Part shown: one piece after another, positions 19,373 through 28,680 of the stretch
How positions within the stretch are numbered: the first letter of the stretch is position 1
How the letters are laid out: the number at the start of each line of letters is the position of its first letter
Assembly: GCF_014931375.1 (NCBI RefSeq)
Contig: NZ_CP063117.1
Location: 1,860,501-1,924,500 of the forward strand
DNA from: Haemophilus parainfluenzae
GTDB taxonomy: Bacteria > Pseudomonadota > Gammaproteobacteria > Enterobacterales > Pasteurellaceae
Direction of reading: 5' to 3'
Length of the DNA stretch: 64,000 nt
Program-made: the position numbers and the translations under genes
The notes under the pieces: generated by a model
What the model was told of the DNA's origin: nothing
Seen by the model: only the letters and a program-made list of their open reading frames with translations
Databases searched by the model: none

Positions 19373-20875
19373 TTACTTAGCCTGCATTGCTGCGCCCATT
19401 ATTAACATAAATAATACGCCTTGAACCTGTTCTTCTGGAATCACTTGACCATTAAGTTTCAGTTCGCCCTTTTCAAGCACTAAGTTAAGTGTCACATTTT
19501 TATCATTATTCACCACAATATTTTGTGCTGCCGCTTGTTTAGCTTGCTCTTCAATTTTCTCTTTAACCAGCGCTTTATCTTCTTCTGGGGCAAATTGTGT
19601 CATGATTTTTTCTGCAGTTGCTTTATCTACATGAATATTTACTGAGAAATCAGTAAATTGTTTATATAAACTACCTGCCATTAAATCAAATTTTGGATCT
19701 TTCGCTAACGCCACGTTTAAATCCAATGACACTTTACCTTGATTATCTGAAATTGACACTGGGTTCAGTTTAATTTGAGGCTGATTATTAAAAATAGCCA
19801 TACCATGATTTTCAACCCATGAACTTAAAATTTCAGATACAACTTCATCATTCACATTTTTATCATCTCTGACTGACTTAAAGACAGTGAAAAGTGCTTC
19901 AACCAAAGCATTTGCTGCGTTTGCTTCAATATGATTTAACTCGCTATTGTTAGTTAATTTTCCTAACTCTTTTCCATCTAACACGAATGAATCTACTGTA
20001 CTTTCACTTTTTAAGTTTACAAAATCACCATTAAGTGAAATATCAGATGTTGCTTTTAAGCCTTTTTCAATAAGAGAGGTCGTTTTTCCAGCATAATCAG
20101 TGCTCGTCATTTCGAAGCTTTCAGTAGTATAAGAACCTTTCCCCGTATAAATATAAGCCCAATTTGTAGGATTGAATGAAGCGTCTAATTTCATGCCCTT
20201 CATCTTTGTTTTTACTGATTTAACCGCAGTAGCATCCTGGCTATCTTCCCCATCTGCACTATTAGGTCCTAAATCAGCAGTCACTTCATCTAAGGTCATG
20301 TCATATTTACCTGCACGATCTTTATCTACATCAAAACCGATGTTGACATTTGACCACGCTATTTTATTTTGTGGAGAATTTGGATCTGTCACTTCCCCTG
20401 CGGCTAATTCAACTTTACCTTTTGTTGCTAAGCTATAGCTAGTAGATGCTTGATATTGAATAGGCTTATCTGATTTAAGTAAATCAAATAAAGGTTGTGT
20501 GGTTTCATTTTTACCAATCACACCTTGTGCGGAAAACATCGTTGGTACAAAGTTAAATTTTTCCAACTGATTAAGTGGAAATGGACCATGATAAAGTTTA
20601 GTTGAAAACGGAATAGTAAATACTTGTCCTTCTTTTGGTAAAGAAATAACTACTTCATCTTCCACTTGAGAAGTAAAGAAACTGCGATCAAATTGCTTAT
20701 TTTTATAAACAAGATTCACTGAATCTGACAAACCTAAACTTTGGAATTTTTGGTTTGCTAATTCAATTTGACGTAAATATTCAGTTTGTGCCTTTTCGCC
20801 AGTAAACCATGCACCACCGACACCTACAACACTAAGAGCAACAATGATACCTAATGCTACGGTTGATTTTTTCAT
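19373..20875 (-). CDS. ydgA: YdgA-family DUF945 periplasmic protein
   Basis: The 500-residue protein matches the DUF945/YdgA family in length and layout. It has an N-terminal membrane or signal segment (residues 5-26, IIVALSVVGVGGAWFTGEKAQTEY). A long beta-rich, low-cysteine body follows, with LYHGPFPL near residue 90, a typical DUF945 phrase, and a charged coiled region near 420-460. The C-terminus is hydrophobic (VLFMLIMGAAMQAK). No biochemical role is established for the family; the body is predicted to face the periplasm, anchored in the inner membrane. It converges with mgsA and diverges from dnaK, so it has its own promoter within 20876-21164. Confidence 0.82.
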   Translation of the reverse strand: MKKSTVALGIIVALSVVGVGGAWFTGEKAQTEYLRQIELANQKFQSLGLSDSVNLVYKNKQFDRSFFTSQVEDEVVISLPKEGQVFTIPFSTKLYHGPFPLNQLEKFNFVPTMFSAQGVIGKNETTQPLFDLLKSDKPIQYQASTSYSLATKGKVELAAGEVTDPNSPQNKIAWSNVNIGFDVDKDRAGKYDMTLDEVTADLGPNSADGEDSQDATAVKSVKTKMKGMKLDASFNPTNWAYIYTGKGSYTTESFEMTSTDYAGKTTSLIEKGLKATSDISLNGDFVNLKSESTVDSFVLDGKELGKLTNNSELNHIEANAANALVEALFTVFKSVRDDKNVNDEVVSEILSSWVENHGMAIFNNQPQIKLNPVSISDNQGKVSLDLNVALAKDPKFDLMAGSLYKQFTDFSVNIHVDKATAEKIMTQFAPEEDKALVKEKIEEQAKQAAAQNIVVNNDKNVTLNLVLEKGELKLNGQVIPEEQVQGVLFMLIMGAAMQAK

Positions 20876-20947
20876 TTTGATTCCTTTGCTAACTAATAGA
20901 TGATTAAAATTGATGGCAATTTATCACAAATCACAATTTTTTTCTTA

Positions 20948-20993
20948 TTTTTCAAAAATAATTTTATATCTTTTTCAAAAATAATTTTATATC
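20948..20993. repeat. Perfect tandem 23-bp direct repeat, two copies
   Basis: A 23-base AT-rich unit beginning TTTTTCAAAAATAA is repeated exactly and without a gap (20948-20970 and 20971-20993). It lies between ydgA and dnaK, upstream of both promoters. Confidence 0.95.
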
Positions 20994-21083
20994 CCCTTGA
21001 ACTTCTCATCTCTGGACTTATTTTGTAAAACAAGAACGGAAATAACCGCACTTTAAAAGGAAGAAAAAATTTTAAATCTTGCC

Positions 21084-21114
21084 TCTTGAAATGCGAAAAA
21101 GCATCCACATCTTA
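21084..21114 (+). promoter_or_regulatory. Heat-shock sigma32 promoter of dnaK
   Basis: TCTTGAAA at 21084-21091 matches the sigma32 -35 element CTTGAAA. After 13 bases, CCACATCTTA at 21105-21114 matches the -10 element CCCCATNTA with small differences. The dnaK start lies about 50 bases further. Both sequence and location fit heat-shock control. Confidence 0.75.
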
Positions 21115-21164
21115 TTCATCGTAACAATTTACAACGAATTTAAAATTTACTTAGGAGTAACAAA

Positions 21165-23066
21165 ATGGGAAAAATTATTGGTATTGACTTAGGTACAACA
21201 AACTCTTGTGTGGCAGTAATGGATGGTGATAAACCACGCGTAATCGAAAACGCAGAAGGTGATCGCACTACTCCGTCAATTATTGCTTATACAAATGATA
21301 ACGAAATTTTAGTGGGTCAACCGGCAAAACGCCAAGCAGTGACCAACCCGAAAAATACACTATTTGCAATCAAACGTTTAATCGGTCGTCGGTTTGAAGA
21401 TGCTGAAGTCAAACGTGATATCGACATTATGCCATTTAAAATCACCAAAGCAGACAACGGTGATGCATGGGTAAATGTAAAAGGTGACAAACTTGCACCT
21501 CCACAAATCTCTGCAGAAGTATTGAAAAAAATGAAGAAAACTGCGGAAGATTTCTTAGGTGAGCCAGTGACTGAAGCGGTAATCACTGTTCCTGCATACT
21601 TTAACGATGCTCAACGTCAAGCGACAAAAGATGCAGGTCGTATCGCAGGCTTAGAAGTTAAACGTATTATCAACGAACCAACAGCAGCAGCATTAGCTTA
21701 CGGTTTAGATAAAGGCCAAGGCAACAAAACTATCGCTGTTTATGACTTAGGTGGTGGTACATTCGACTTATCTATCATCGAAATTGATGAAGTAGGTGGC
21801 GAAAAAACCTTCGAAGTATTAGCAACCAATGGTGATACTCACTTAGGTGGTGAAGACTTCGATAACCGTGTAATCAACTACTTAGTGGATGAGTTCAAAA
21901 AAGAACAAGGCGTTGATTTACGTAATGACCCACTTGCAATGCAACGTTTAAAAGAAGCAGGTGAAAAAGCGAAAATTGAACTTTCTTCTGCACAACAAAC
22001 TGATGTGAACTTACCTTACATCACTGCAGATGCTACAGGTCCTAAACACTTAAACATTAAATTAACTCGTGCTAAATTAGAATCTTTAGTAGAAGATTTA
22101 GTGGCTAAATCACTTGAACCTGTAAAAGTTGCATTAAACGATGCGGGCTTAATTGCATCACAAATTGATGATGTTATCCTAGTGGGCGGTCAAACCCGTA
22201 TGCCATTAGTACAACAAAAAGTAGAAGAATTCTTCGGTAAAGCACCTCGTAAAGATGTGAACCCAGATGAAGCCGTTGCTATCGGTGCAGCAGTTCAAGG
22301 TGGTGTATTAGCAGGTGATGTAACTGATGTATTATTGTTAGACGTAACACCGTTATCTTTAGGTATTGAAACTATGGGTGGTGTGATGACTACCTTAATT
22401 GAGAAAAACACGACGATTCCAACTAAAAAATCGCAAGTATTCTCAACAGCAGAAGATAACCAAAGTGCAGTAACCATTCACGTGTTACAAGGTGAACGTA
22501 AACAAGCATCAGCGAATAAATCTTTAGGTCAATTCAACCTTGAAGGCATCAACCCTGCTCCACGCGGTATGCCACAAATTGAAGTAACCTTCGATATCGA
22601 CGCTGACGGTATTATCCACGTTTCTGCGAAAGATAAAGGTACGGGTAAAGAACAACAAATCACCATCAAAGCCTCTTCAGGTTTAAGTGATGAAGAAATT
22701 CAACAAATGGTTCGTGATGCAGAAGCAAACGCTGAAGCAGACCGTAAATTTGAAGAATTAGTACAAGCTCGCAACCAAGCAGATCACCTTGTACACAGCA
22801 CACGTAAACAATTAGAAGAAGCCGGTGACAAAGTTCCAGCTGAAGATCGTGCAGCAATTGAAAGTGCATTAAGCGATTTAGAAACAGCTGCGAAAGGTGA
22901 AGATAAAGCGGCTATCGAAGCTAAACTTCAAGCGCTTGCAGAAGTTGCTCAAAAACTTGTTCAAGTGGCTCAACAGCAAGCTGATGCACAACAAGCTCAA
23001 AGCAACAGCAAACCAAATGATGATGTTGTTGATGCTGAGTTTGAAGAAGTGAAAGACAACAAATAA
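21165..23066 (+). CDS. dnaK: Molecular chaperone DnaK (Hsp70)
   Basis: The 633-residue ATP-dependent chaperone begins with the actin-like nucleotide-binding domain: [16 protein letters not shown] at the N-terminus, the [14 protein letters not shown] motif [15 protein letters not shown] near residue 190, and [10 protein letters not shown] near 335. The substrate-binding beta domain and helical lid follow. The protein ends with [12 protein letters not shown], the C-terminal tail typical of DnaK. It works with DnaJ and GrpE in folding and heat-shock regulation. The start ATG follows TTAGGAGTAAC. A terminator follows, and the partner gene dnaJ lies downstream beyond a metY-like gene. Confidence 0.98.
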   Translation: MGKIIGIDLGTTNSCVAVMDGDKPRVIENAEGDRTTPSIIAYTNDNEILVGQPAKRQAVTNPKNTLFAIKRLIGRRFEDAEVKRDIDIMPFKITKADNGDAWVNVKGDKLAPPQISAEVLKKMKKTAEDFLGEPVTEAVITVPAYFNDAQRQATKDAGRIAGLEVKRIINEPTAAALAYGLDKGQGNKTIAVYDLGGGTFDLSIIEIDEVGGEKTFEVLATNGDTHLGGEDFDNRVINYLVDEFKKEQGVDLRNDPLAMQRLKEAGEKAKIELSSAQQTDVNLPYITADATGPKHLNIKLTRAKLESLVEDLVAKSLEPVKVALNDAGLIASQIDDVILVGGQTRMPLVQQKVEEFFGKAPRKDVNPDEAVAIGAAVQGGVLAGDVTDVLLLDVTPLSLGIETMGGVMTTLIEKNTTIPTKKSQVFSTAEDNQSAVTIHVLQGERKQASANKSLGQFNLEGINPAPRGMPQIEVTFDIDADGIIHVSAKDKGTGKEQQITIKASSGLSDEEIQQMVRDAEANAEADRKFEELVQARNQADHLVHSTRKQLEEAGDKVPAEDRAAIESALSDLETAAKGEDKAAIEAKLQALAEVAQKLVQVAQQQADAQQAQSNSKPNDDVVDAEFEEVKDNK

Positions 23067-23085
23067 TTTCACTTTAACCTAAATC

Positions 23086-23110
23086 AAAGGGCGTAGCGAT
23101 ACGCCCTTTT
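23086..23110 (+). terminator. Terminator of dnaK
   Basis: AAAGGGCGTA and TACGCCCTTT pair around a four-base loop, followed by TT. The hairpin lies 20 bases past the dnaK stop, so dnaK is largely transcribed separately from the genes downstream. Confidence 0.85.
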
Positions 23111-23128
23111 GGTGTATTCATTCATCAG

Positions 23129-23172
23129 TATTTTTCCTGACTTTATTTAAAAAAGTGAAGTCAGGAAAAATA
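23129..23172. repeat. 15-bp perfect inverted repeat with 14-base loop
   Basis: TATTTTTCCTGACTT (23129-23143) and AAGTCAGGAAAAATA (23158-23172) are exact complements. The structure lies between the dnaK terminator and the metY-like gene. It has no T-tail on the plus strand, so it is not a standard terminator for either gene. Confidence 0.85.
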
Positions 23173-23322
23173 TGTTTGTAGGGTAAATCGCATGACTATT
23201 CTACTAAACCATGAGGTGGAAATTCACATCACTCATTTCTACACTATAAATCTAAAGTGTAAAAACATGATGAAAAATGACCGCACTTTATCCCGAAACG
23301 AACCCAATTCAAGGGGAAAATA

Positions 23323-24591
23323 ATGAAATTCGAAACAAAATGTCTCCATGCCGGTTATAGCCCAAAAAATGGAGAGCCACGTGTTCAACCAATCGTACAA
23401 AGCACCACTTATACTTACGATTCTGCAGAAGAAATTGGCAAGTTATTTGATTTACAAGCAGCCGGTTATTTCTATACTCGCCTAGCAAACCCAACAACAA
23501 ATGCTGCAGAAGAAAAAATCACGGCACTTGAAGGTGGTGTAGCAACAATGTGTACTGCTTCTGGTCAATCTGCGGTTTTCTATGCGATGTTGAATATTTT
23601 AGAAGCAGGCGATCATTTTATTTCCTCTTCTTATGTGTATGGCGGTACTTACAATTTGTTTGCCCATACATTCAAAAAAATGGGTATCGAAGTGACTTTT
23701 GTGGATCAAGATTTACCACTTGAAGAACTCAAAAAAGCGATTCGTCCAAATACAAAAGCCGTCTTTGCTGAAACCATTGCAAACCCCGCTTTACGCGTGT
23801 TGGATATTGAAAAATTTGCTGCCTTAGCGAAAGCTGCAGAGGCGCCATTATTAGTTGATAACACCTTTGCCACCCCCTATTTTTGTCGTCCAATCGAATT
23901 TGGCGCAAACGTGGTCATTCACAGCACATCTAAATATTTAGATGGTCATGCGATTGCCTTAGGTGGCTCAATTACTGATGGCGGTAACTTTAATTGGAAT
24001 AACGGCAAATATCCGCAATTAAGCACGCCAGACCAAACTTATCATGGTTTGGTTTACACAGAAACCTTTGGCCCTGCGGCTTATATTGTCAAAGCACGCG
24101 TGCAATTAATGCGTGATTTAGGTGCTACACCAGCACCACAAAATAGTTTCTTATTAAATGTAGGTATGGAAACCCTCGCGCTTCGCATGCAACGTCATTA
24201 TGAGAATGCACAGGCTGTAGCCGAGTTTTTAGAAAAACATCCGCAAGTCGTTAAAGTGAATTATCCTGGCTTACCAAGCTCGCCAGATTACGCACTCAAA
24301 CAAAAATACTTACCGAACGGTTTGTGTGGCGTTATTTCCTTTGAGATTAAAGGTGATAAAGAAACCGCGGCAAAATGGTTAAACGCATTGCAAATGACCT
24401 CACGTGAAGTACACGTAGCCGACATTCGTACTTGTGCATTACATCCAGCGACTTCAACACACCGCCAATTAAGTGAAGCTGAATTAGAAAAAGCGGGGAT
24501 TTCTGCAGGACTTATTCGCCTTTCTTGCGGTATTGAAAATATTCAAGATATTTTAGCTGACTTAGAGCAAGCATTTGCAGCAGCAAAATAA
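23323..24591 (+). CDS. metY: O-acetylhomoserine sulfhydrylase-like PLP enzyme (MetY type)
   Basis: The 422-residue protein is a Cys/Met-metabolism PLP enzyme. The PLP lysine lies in HSTSKYLDGHAIALGG (near residue 210), and LVDNTFATPYFCRP precedes it. The long form with the TETFGPAAYIVKARVQLMRDLGA insert and length above 420 favours O-acetylhomoserine (thiol)-lyase over cystathionine gamma-synthase or beta-lyase (about 380-395 residues). It would make homocysteine or methionine directly from O-acetylhomoserine and sulphide or methanethiol. The start follows AAGGGGAAAA, with an uptake signal just upstream. Its place between dnaK and dnaJ is unusual. The exact thiol substrate cannot be read from sequence. 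Confidence 0.87.
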   Translation: MKFETKCLHAGYSPKNGEPRVQPIVQSTTYTYDSAEEIGKLFDLQAAGYFYTRLANPTTNAAEEKITALEGGVATMCTASGQSAVFYAMLNILEAGDHFISSSYVYGGTYNLFAHTFKKMGIEVTFVDQDLPLEELKKAIRPNTKAVFAETIANPALRVLDIEKFAALAKAAEAPLLVDNTFATPYFCRPIEFGANVVIHSTSKYLDGHAIALGGSITDGGNFNWNNGKYPQLSTPDQTYHGLVYTETFGPAAYIVKARVQLMRDLGATPAPQNSFLLNVGMETLALRMQRHYENAQAVAEFLEKHPQVVKVNYPGLPSSPDYALKQKYLPNGLCGVISFEIKGDKETAAKWLNALQMTSREVHVADIRTCALHPATSTHRQLSEAELEKAGISAGLIRLSCGIENIQDILADLEQAFAAAK

Positions 24592-24731
24592 GTCATAAAT
24601 TAACGAATTTACCCTTGATATTTCTGACTTCGACATTATTTTTATTCTTAGGTATGTTGTTAACGCAATACCATACAATAACAAAATAAAATTTTTTAAA
24701 TTTATATTTTTAAACGGAAAACGAAAACATT

Positions 24732-25868
24732 ATGGCAAAGAAAGATTATTACGACGTTCTTGGTGTTGAACGTGGCGCAGATGAAAAAGCAATTAAACGT
24801 GCTTACAAAAAACTCGCCATGCAATATCACCCTGATAGAACCAAAGGTGATAAAGCCAAAGAAGAAAAATTTAAAGAAATCCAAGAAGCCTATGAAATCC
24901 TAGGTGATAAAGAAAAGCGAGCGGCTTACGATCAACACGGTCATGCAGCCTTTGAACAAGGTGGCATGGGAGGCGGTGGCTTCGGTGGCGGATTCAGCGG
25001 TGCTGATTTCGGTGATATTTTTGGAGATATGTTCGGTGATATCTTCGGCGGTGGCGGACGAGGTCGTCAGCGTGTAGTACGCGGTGAAGATTTACGTTAT
25101 GACATCCAAATTACGTTAGAAGAAGCCGTAAAAGGTACAACCAAAGATATCCAAATTAATACTCTTGCTCACTGTGATAGCTGCGATGGTACTGGCGCAG
25201 AAAAAGGATCAAAAGTTGAGACATGCCCAAGCTGTCATGGTTCAGGTCGTATTCGTCGCCAACAAGGTTTCTTCGTAACTGAAGCGGTTTGTCCTACTTG
25301 TCATGGTTCTGGTAAGAAAATTGAAAAACCATGTAAAAGCTGCCATGGCGAAGGTCGTGTTCACAAGAAGAAAAATCTTTCCGTTAAAATCCCAGCAGGT
25401 GTGGATACCGGCAACCAATTACGTTTAAGCGGCGAAGGTGCAGCGGGCGAAAATGGTGCACCAGCAGGTGATTTATATGTGGTTATTCATGTTAAAGAAC
25501 ATCATATCTTTGAACGTGATGGCAATAACCTCTACTGCGAAGTGCCAATCAGTTTCTCAATGGCTGCGTTAGGTGGTGAAATTGAAGTTCCAACCTTAGA
25601 CGGTAAAGTGAAACTCAAAATCCCTGCTGAAACCCAAACAGGCAAACTCTTCCGTATGCGTGGTAAAGGGGTGAACTCTACACGTAGCGGCTACGCAGGC
25701 GATCTCATTTGTCGCGTAGTGATTGAAACACCAGTGAACTTAAATAAAGAACAAAAAGAATTATTAGAAAAACTGGAAGAAAGTTTGAAAGGACAAAAAT
25801 CGCATAATCCGAAATCTTCAAGCTTTTTAGACGGTGTGAAGAAATTCTTTGATAACCTAGGTAAGTAA
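24732..25868 (+). CDS. dnaJ: Co-chaperone DnaJ (Hsp40)
   Basis: The 378-residue protein is a full-length type I J protein. The J domain (residues 4-70) has the catalytic His33-Pro34-Asp35 motif that stimulates DnaK ATPase. A Gly/Phe-rich linker follows (about 75-115, with repeated [14 protein letters not shown] units). Four CxxCxGxG zinc-binding repeats occupy about 146-212 ([32 protein letters not shown]). Substrate-binding beta domains follow. The start has only a weak ribosome site (ACGGAAAACGA). A possible weak sigma32-like element, CCCTTGATA, lies at 24612-24620, but no good -10 partner is seen. Confidence 0.97.
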   Translation: MAKKDYYDVLGVERGADEKAIKRAYKKLAMQYHPDRTKGDKAKEEKFKEIQEAYEILGDKEKRAAYDQHGHAAFEQGGMGGGGFGGGFSGADFGDIFGDMFGDIFGGGGRGRQRVVRGEDLRYDIQITLEEAVKGTTKDIQINTLAHCDSCDGTGAEKGSKVETCPSCHGSGRIRRQQGFFVTEAVCPTCHGSGKKIEKPCKSCHGEGRVHKKKNLSVKIPAGVDTGNQLRLSGEGAAGENGAPAGDLYVVIHVKEHHIFERDGNNLYCEVPISFSMAALGGEIEVPTLDGKVKLKIPAETQTGKLFRMRGKGVNSTRSGYAGDLICRVVIETPVNLNKEQKELLEKLEESLKGQKSHNPKSSSFLDGVKKFFDNLGK

Positions 25869-25876
25869 GCCTAAAC

Positions 25877-25924
25877 AAAAAGTGCGGTCAATTTTAAAAC
25901 TGTTTTGAAATTGACCGCACTTTT
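25877..25924. terminator. Bidirectional terminator of dnaJ and modC from inverted uptake signals
   Basis: AAAAGTGCGGTCAATTT on the left and AAATTGACCGCACTTTT on the right form a long stem between the convergent dnaJ and modC genes. The A-run and T-run flanks suit termination both ways. Confidence 0.85.
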
Positions 25925-25927
25925 ACT

Positions 25928-26983
25928 TTATACGACTGAAATGGCTTTTATTTGTACATAAACATCCATGCCTTGAGCAAAATGTAATTCATTAAATGCC
26001 CATTTACTGATACTTGCCCAAACTTTATGACCTTCCACCAACACCGCAATATCAATGCGATTCTCTTGTGGAACGATTTGTACAATTTGCCCACGTAAGA
26101 TATTACGAATACTCGTTTGTTCTGGCTTGCTGAGAGTGAGTGATACATCGGAACTATAAATACAGACGCGCACTTTTTCATTCGCTTGATGATGCACTTC
26201 GTTAATCCAAAGCTGTTGTTCGCCTAAAGAAAGTGCGGTCATTTTATAGGTTGGATTATGCAAATAGACAGGCAACGCCAACACACTGCTCTGCTCCGAT
26301 TCGCCTTTCCAAGGGGCAAATGACGGACTGTTCCACACATTTTCTAAGGTATCATAGGCTTTCACTTTGCCGTTTTCCATCAGCACTACACGATCGGCCA
26401 AGCGTAATAATTCATCTAAACTGTGCGTTACATATAAAATCGGCACATTAATTTCTTTAGATAAACTTTCTAAATATTGCATAAGCTCACGTTTACGAGG
26501 CACATCTAAAGCAGAAAGCGGTTCATCCATCAGCAAAATATCGGGATCCGTTAATAAGGCTCGCCCAATCGCCACACGTTGTTTTTCTCCGCCTGATAAA
26601 GTAAGCGGATAGCGTTTGAGTAACGGTTCAATACCAAGTAGCTGAACAATATAGTCAAAATCTTCATGGCTGACATGCTTCATGCCATAACGCAAATTAC
26701 CTTTGACATTGTAATGCGGAAATAAACGTGCATCTTGGAATACATAGCCGATTTTGCGCTGATGCACAGGGAGATTCTCACCGTTCTCTACATCCACCAA
26801 AGTGCGATCATTTAAACGAATAAATCCTTGATCAGGATGAGTTAAGCCACTCACTAAATTAATCAATGAGGTTTTCCCCGACCCCGACAAACCAAAAATC
26901 GCCGTCACGCCTTGAGTTGGCAATTGCAGATCCGCACGTAAGGTCAGGCGGCCTAATTGTTGTTGTACATTAATGTGTAGCAT
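25928..26983 (-). CDS. modC: Molybdate ABC transporter ATPase ModC
   Basis: The 351-residue protein has an ABC ATPase domain with Walker A GLSGSGKT (near residue 33), signature LSGGEKQR, Walker [13 protein letters not shown] and the switch His in THSLDEL. The C-terminal third (about 230-351) carries the Mop-type regulatory domain usual for ModC, including [16 protein letters not shown]. It energises molybdate uptake for molybdoenzymes. Its start overlaps the end of modB by 14 bases, which suggests translational coupling. Confidence 0.94.
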   Translation of the reverse strand: MLHINVQQQLGRLTLRADLQLPTQGVTAIFGLSGSGKTSLINLVSGLTHPDQGFIRLNDRTLVDVENGENLPVHQRKIGYVFQDARLFPHYNVKGNLRYGMKHVSHEDFDYIVQLLGIEPLLKRYPLTLSGGEKQRVAIGRALLTDPDILLMDEPLSALDVPRKRELMQYLESLSKEINVPILYVTHSLDELLRLADRVVLMENGKVKAYDTLENVWNSPSFAPWKGESEQSSVLALPVYLHNPTYKMTALSLGEQQLWINEVHHQANEKVRVCIYSSDVSLTLSKPEQTSIRNILRGQIVQIVPQENRIDIAVLVEGHKVWASISKWAFNELHFAQGMDVYVQIKAISVV

Positions 26984-27686
26984 CGCCTTGCCCCAATTTT
27001 TTCTGCATCCGTTTGCTTAAAGCTTCGGAAAGCAATAAGGAAATCAATGAAAGGATCACCGCAAACAAACAAAGGCGCGCAGTTTGTGATTCCGCACCTG
27101 GTGTTTGAATAAATGAATACATCGCTAAAGGAATGGTTTGAGTTTCCCCTGCAATATTGGAAACGAAAGTAATGGTTGCGCCAAATTCCCCTAAAGAGCG
27201 AGCAAAACCTAATACTAAACCCGCCAACACACCTGGGAGAGAAAGAGGCAACGTGATTGTAAAAAAGACTCGCCAAGGCGAAGCACCAAGCGTTTGTGCG
27301 GCTTGCTCTAACTTAAAATCAATGCTTTCTAAGGAAAGACGAATTGCCCGCACGACCAATGGAAATGCTACCACCGCGGAAGCTAATACTGCTCCCTTCC
27401 AACTAAAGCCAAAGGATACACCAAACCATTGATATAAATACTTACCGATAAAACCGTTACGCCCCATGGCGACTAATAATAAATAGCCGATTACCACTGG
27501 CGGTAACACCAAAGGTAGATGAATAATCCCTGTAATCAGTGACTTACCGTAGAATTCCTTACGAGCCAGCAGCCAAGCGATAAAAATCGCAAAAGGCAAA
27601 CTCCAAAGCATAGAACTCAATGCGACACTCATGCTTAAGTGAATCGCATCCCATTCCATCGGGCTTAATTGAAACCAAGAGAGCAA
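26970..27686 (-). CDS. modB: Molybdate ABC transporter permease ModB
   Basis: The 238-residue inner-membrane permease has about five to six hydrophobic helices. The cytoplasmic EAA loop is [34 protein letters not shown] (residues about 134-166), which docks on ModC. The frame opens with TTG at 27686, preceded by AAGGAAA at a good distance; the first ATG (27659) has no ribosome site, so the TTG start is preferred. A terminator-like hairpin and a possible ModE half-site lie between modA and this gene. Confidence 0.92.
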   Translation of the reverse strand: MLSWFQLSPMEWDAIHLSMSVALSSMLWSLPFAIFIAWLLARKEFYGKSLITGIIHLPLVLPPVVIGYLLLVAMGRNGFIGKYLYQWFGVSFGFSWKGAVLASAVVAFPLVVRAIRLSLESIDFKLEQAAQTLGASPWRVFFTITLPLSLPGVLAGLVLGFARSLGEFGATITFVSNIAGETQTIPLAMYSFIQTPGAESQTARLCLFAVILSLISLLLSEALSKRMQKKLGQGDATH

Positions 27687-27703
27687 AATATTTCCTTGTG
27701 TAT

Positions 27704-27713
27704 ATATCGATAT
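27704..27713 (-). promoter_or_regulatory. Possible ModE half-site upstream of modB
   Basis: On the minus strand ATCGATATATA occurs around 27701-27711, fitting the remembered left half of the E. coli ModE consensus (ATCGnTATATA). It overlaps the perfect palindrome ATATCGATAT at 27704-27713. The right half-site is not present, so this is weak. Confidence 0.35.
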
Positions 27714-27739
27714 GACGAAATTTCTTTAGAGGATAATAA

Positions 27740-27761
27740 AAAGGACAGTTTCCTGTCCTTT
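27740..27761 (-). terminator. Intra-operon hairpin between modA and modB
   Basis: Leftward, AAAGGACAG-GAAA-CTGTCCTTT is a 9-bp stem with a GNRA tetraloop, followed by TTATTAT. It fits a partial terminator or 3' stabiliser that would raise modA over modBC. Confidence 0.8.
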
Positions 27762-27781
27762 CTTTATAAAGTCTGAGCTCA

Positions 27782-28543
27782 TTATTTCACAGAGAAACCA
27801 TATTCAACAAATATTTTTTTTGCTGCGCTCGATTCTAAGTAATTAAGGAAATCACGGGTATCCGCATTGTCATGATCTTTTAAAATCGCAACCGGATATT
27901 CAACTGGTTTATAGCTGTCTTTCGGGAATACGCCGACTGTTTTCACGTCTTTACTCACTTTCGCATCGGTGCTATACACAATACCGTAAGGCGCTTCAGC
28001 GCGTTCAACTAAGGCTAACGCACCACGTACGTCTTTCGCTCGCGCTAATTTATCTTTAACTTGATCCCATAAATTCAATTTCGTTAATGATTCTTCTGCA
28101 TATTGTCCTGCAGGAACATGCGCAGGATCACCCACAGACAAATAACTGTCTTTTAAGCCTTTAATCCATTCACCTTTAGCAATATCCACTGAATTAGCTG
28201 CACTTTTGGCTGGTGCAATTAACACTAATTCATTACCCGCTAATACTTTTTCAGTTTCTTTTACAGTGAGATTTTTATCTGATAAATATTTCATCCATTT
28301 GTTGCTAGCTGAAATAAATAAGTCTGCAGGTGCACCTTCTTCAACTTGTTTTGCAAGGGTAGAAGAAGAAGCAAAAGAGAAAACGACGGTATTATTTGGC
28401 TTTTCAGTTTGGTATTGATCCGCAATTTGTTGTAGCGCATCAGTCATTGAAGCTGCTGCAAACACAGTCACTTTTGCTGATGCCGCAAAAGATACGCCCA
28501 TGCCTGCAATTAAAAGTGCGGTTGCAAATTTAGTTAATTTCAT
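27782..28543 (-). CDS. modA: Molybdate-binding periplasmic protein ModA
   Basis: The 253-residue protein has a cleavable signal peptide (residues 1-23, ending SFAASA-K). The mature part matches ModA: VFAAASMTDALQQIADQYQ contains the Ser that binds the oxyanion, FSFASSSTLAKQVEEGAPADLFIS the second binding Ser, and AEAPYGIVYSTDA the third segment with the ligand Tyr. It captures molybdate or tungstate in the periplasm for ModBC. The signal-peptide codons include an uptake signal. It is first of modABC and diverges from modE. Confidence 0.95.
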   Translation of the reverse strand: MKLTKFATALLIAGMGVSFAASAKVTVFAAASMTDALQQIADQYQTEKPNNTVVFSFASSSTLAKQVEEGAPADLFISASNKWMKYLSDKNLTVKETEKVLAGNELVLIAPAKSAANSVDIAKGEWIKGLKDSYLSVGDPAHVPAGQYAEESLTKLNLWDQVKDKLARAKDVRGALALVERAEAPYGIVYSTDAKVSKDVKTVGVFPKDSYKPVEYPVAILKDHDNADTRDFLNYLESSAAKKIFVEYGFSVK

Positions 28544-28564
28544 TATTTATCTCCTATATAAATG

Positions 28565-28592
28565 AAACTATATATAAAAAAATATACTACGA
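28565..28592 (-). promoter_or_regulatory. Candidate ModE operator / modA promoter region
   Basis: CTATATATAA and AATATACTAC flank an A-tract, forming an imperfect dyad of TATA-type half-sites, 25-45 bases upstream of modA. ModE operators are built of TATATA-type half-sites, and modE is divergent here. The match to the E. coli consensus is only partial. Confidence 0.45.
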
Positions 28593-28680
28593 GTGAATTA
28601 TAACTTGAATTTTTAAATAAGCATACAGAAAAACTTAAAGATCAAGTAAAATAGACAGAATTGTGTATTAGGAGGAGATG

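Noticed and set aside
20893..21108. Small minus-strand gene between ydgA and dnaK
   Set aside because: The 71-codon frame covers the tandem repeat and the dnaK promoter, lacks a ribosome site and has low-complexity Lys/Phe content.
24612..24640. Sigma32 promoter directly before dnaJ
   Set aside because: CCCTTGATA resembles a -35 element, but the only -10 candidate matches about five of nine bases and its spacing is too short.
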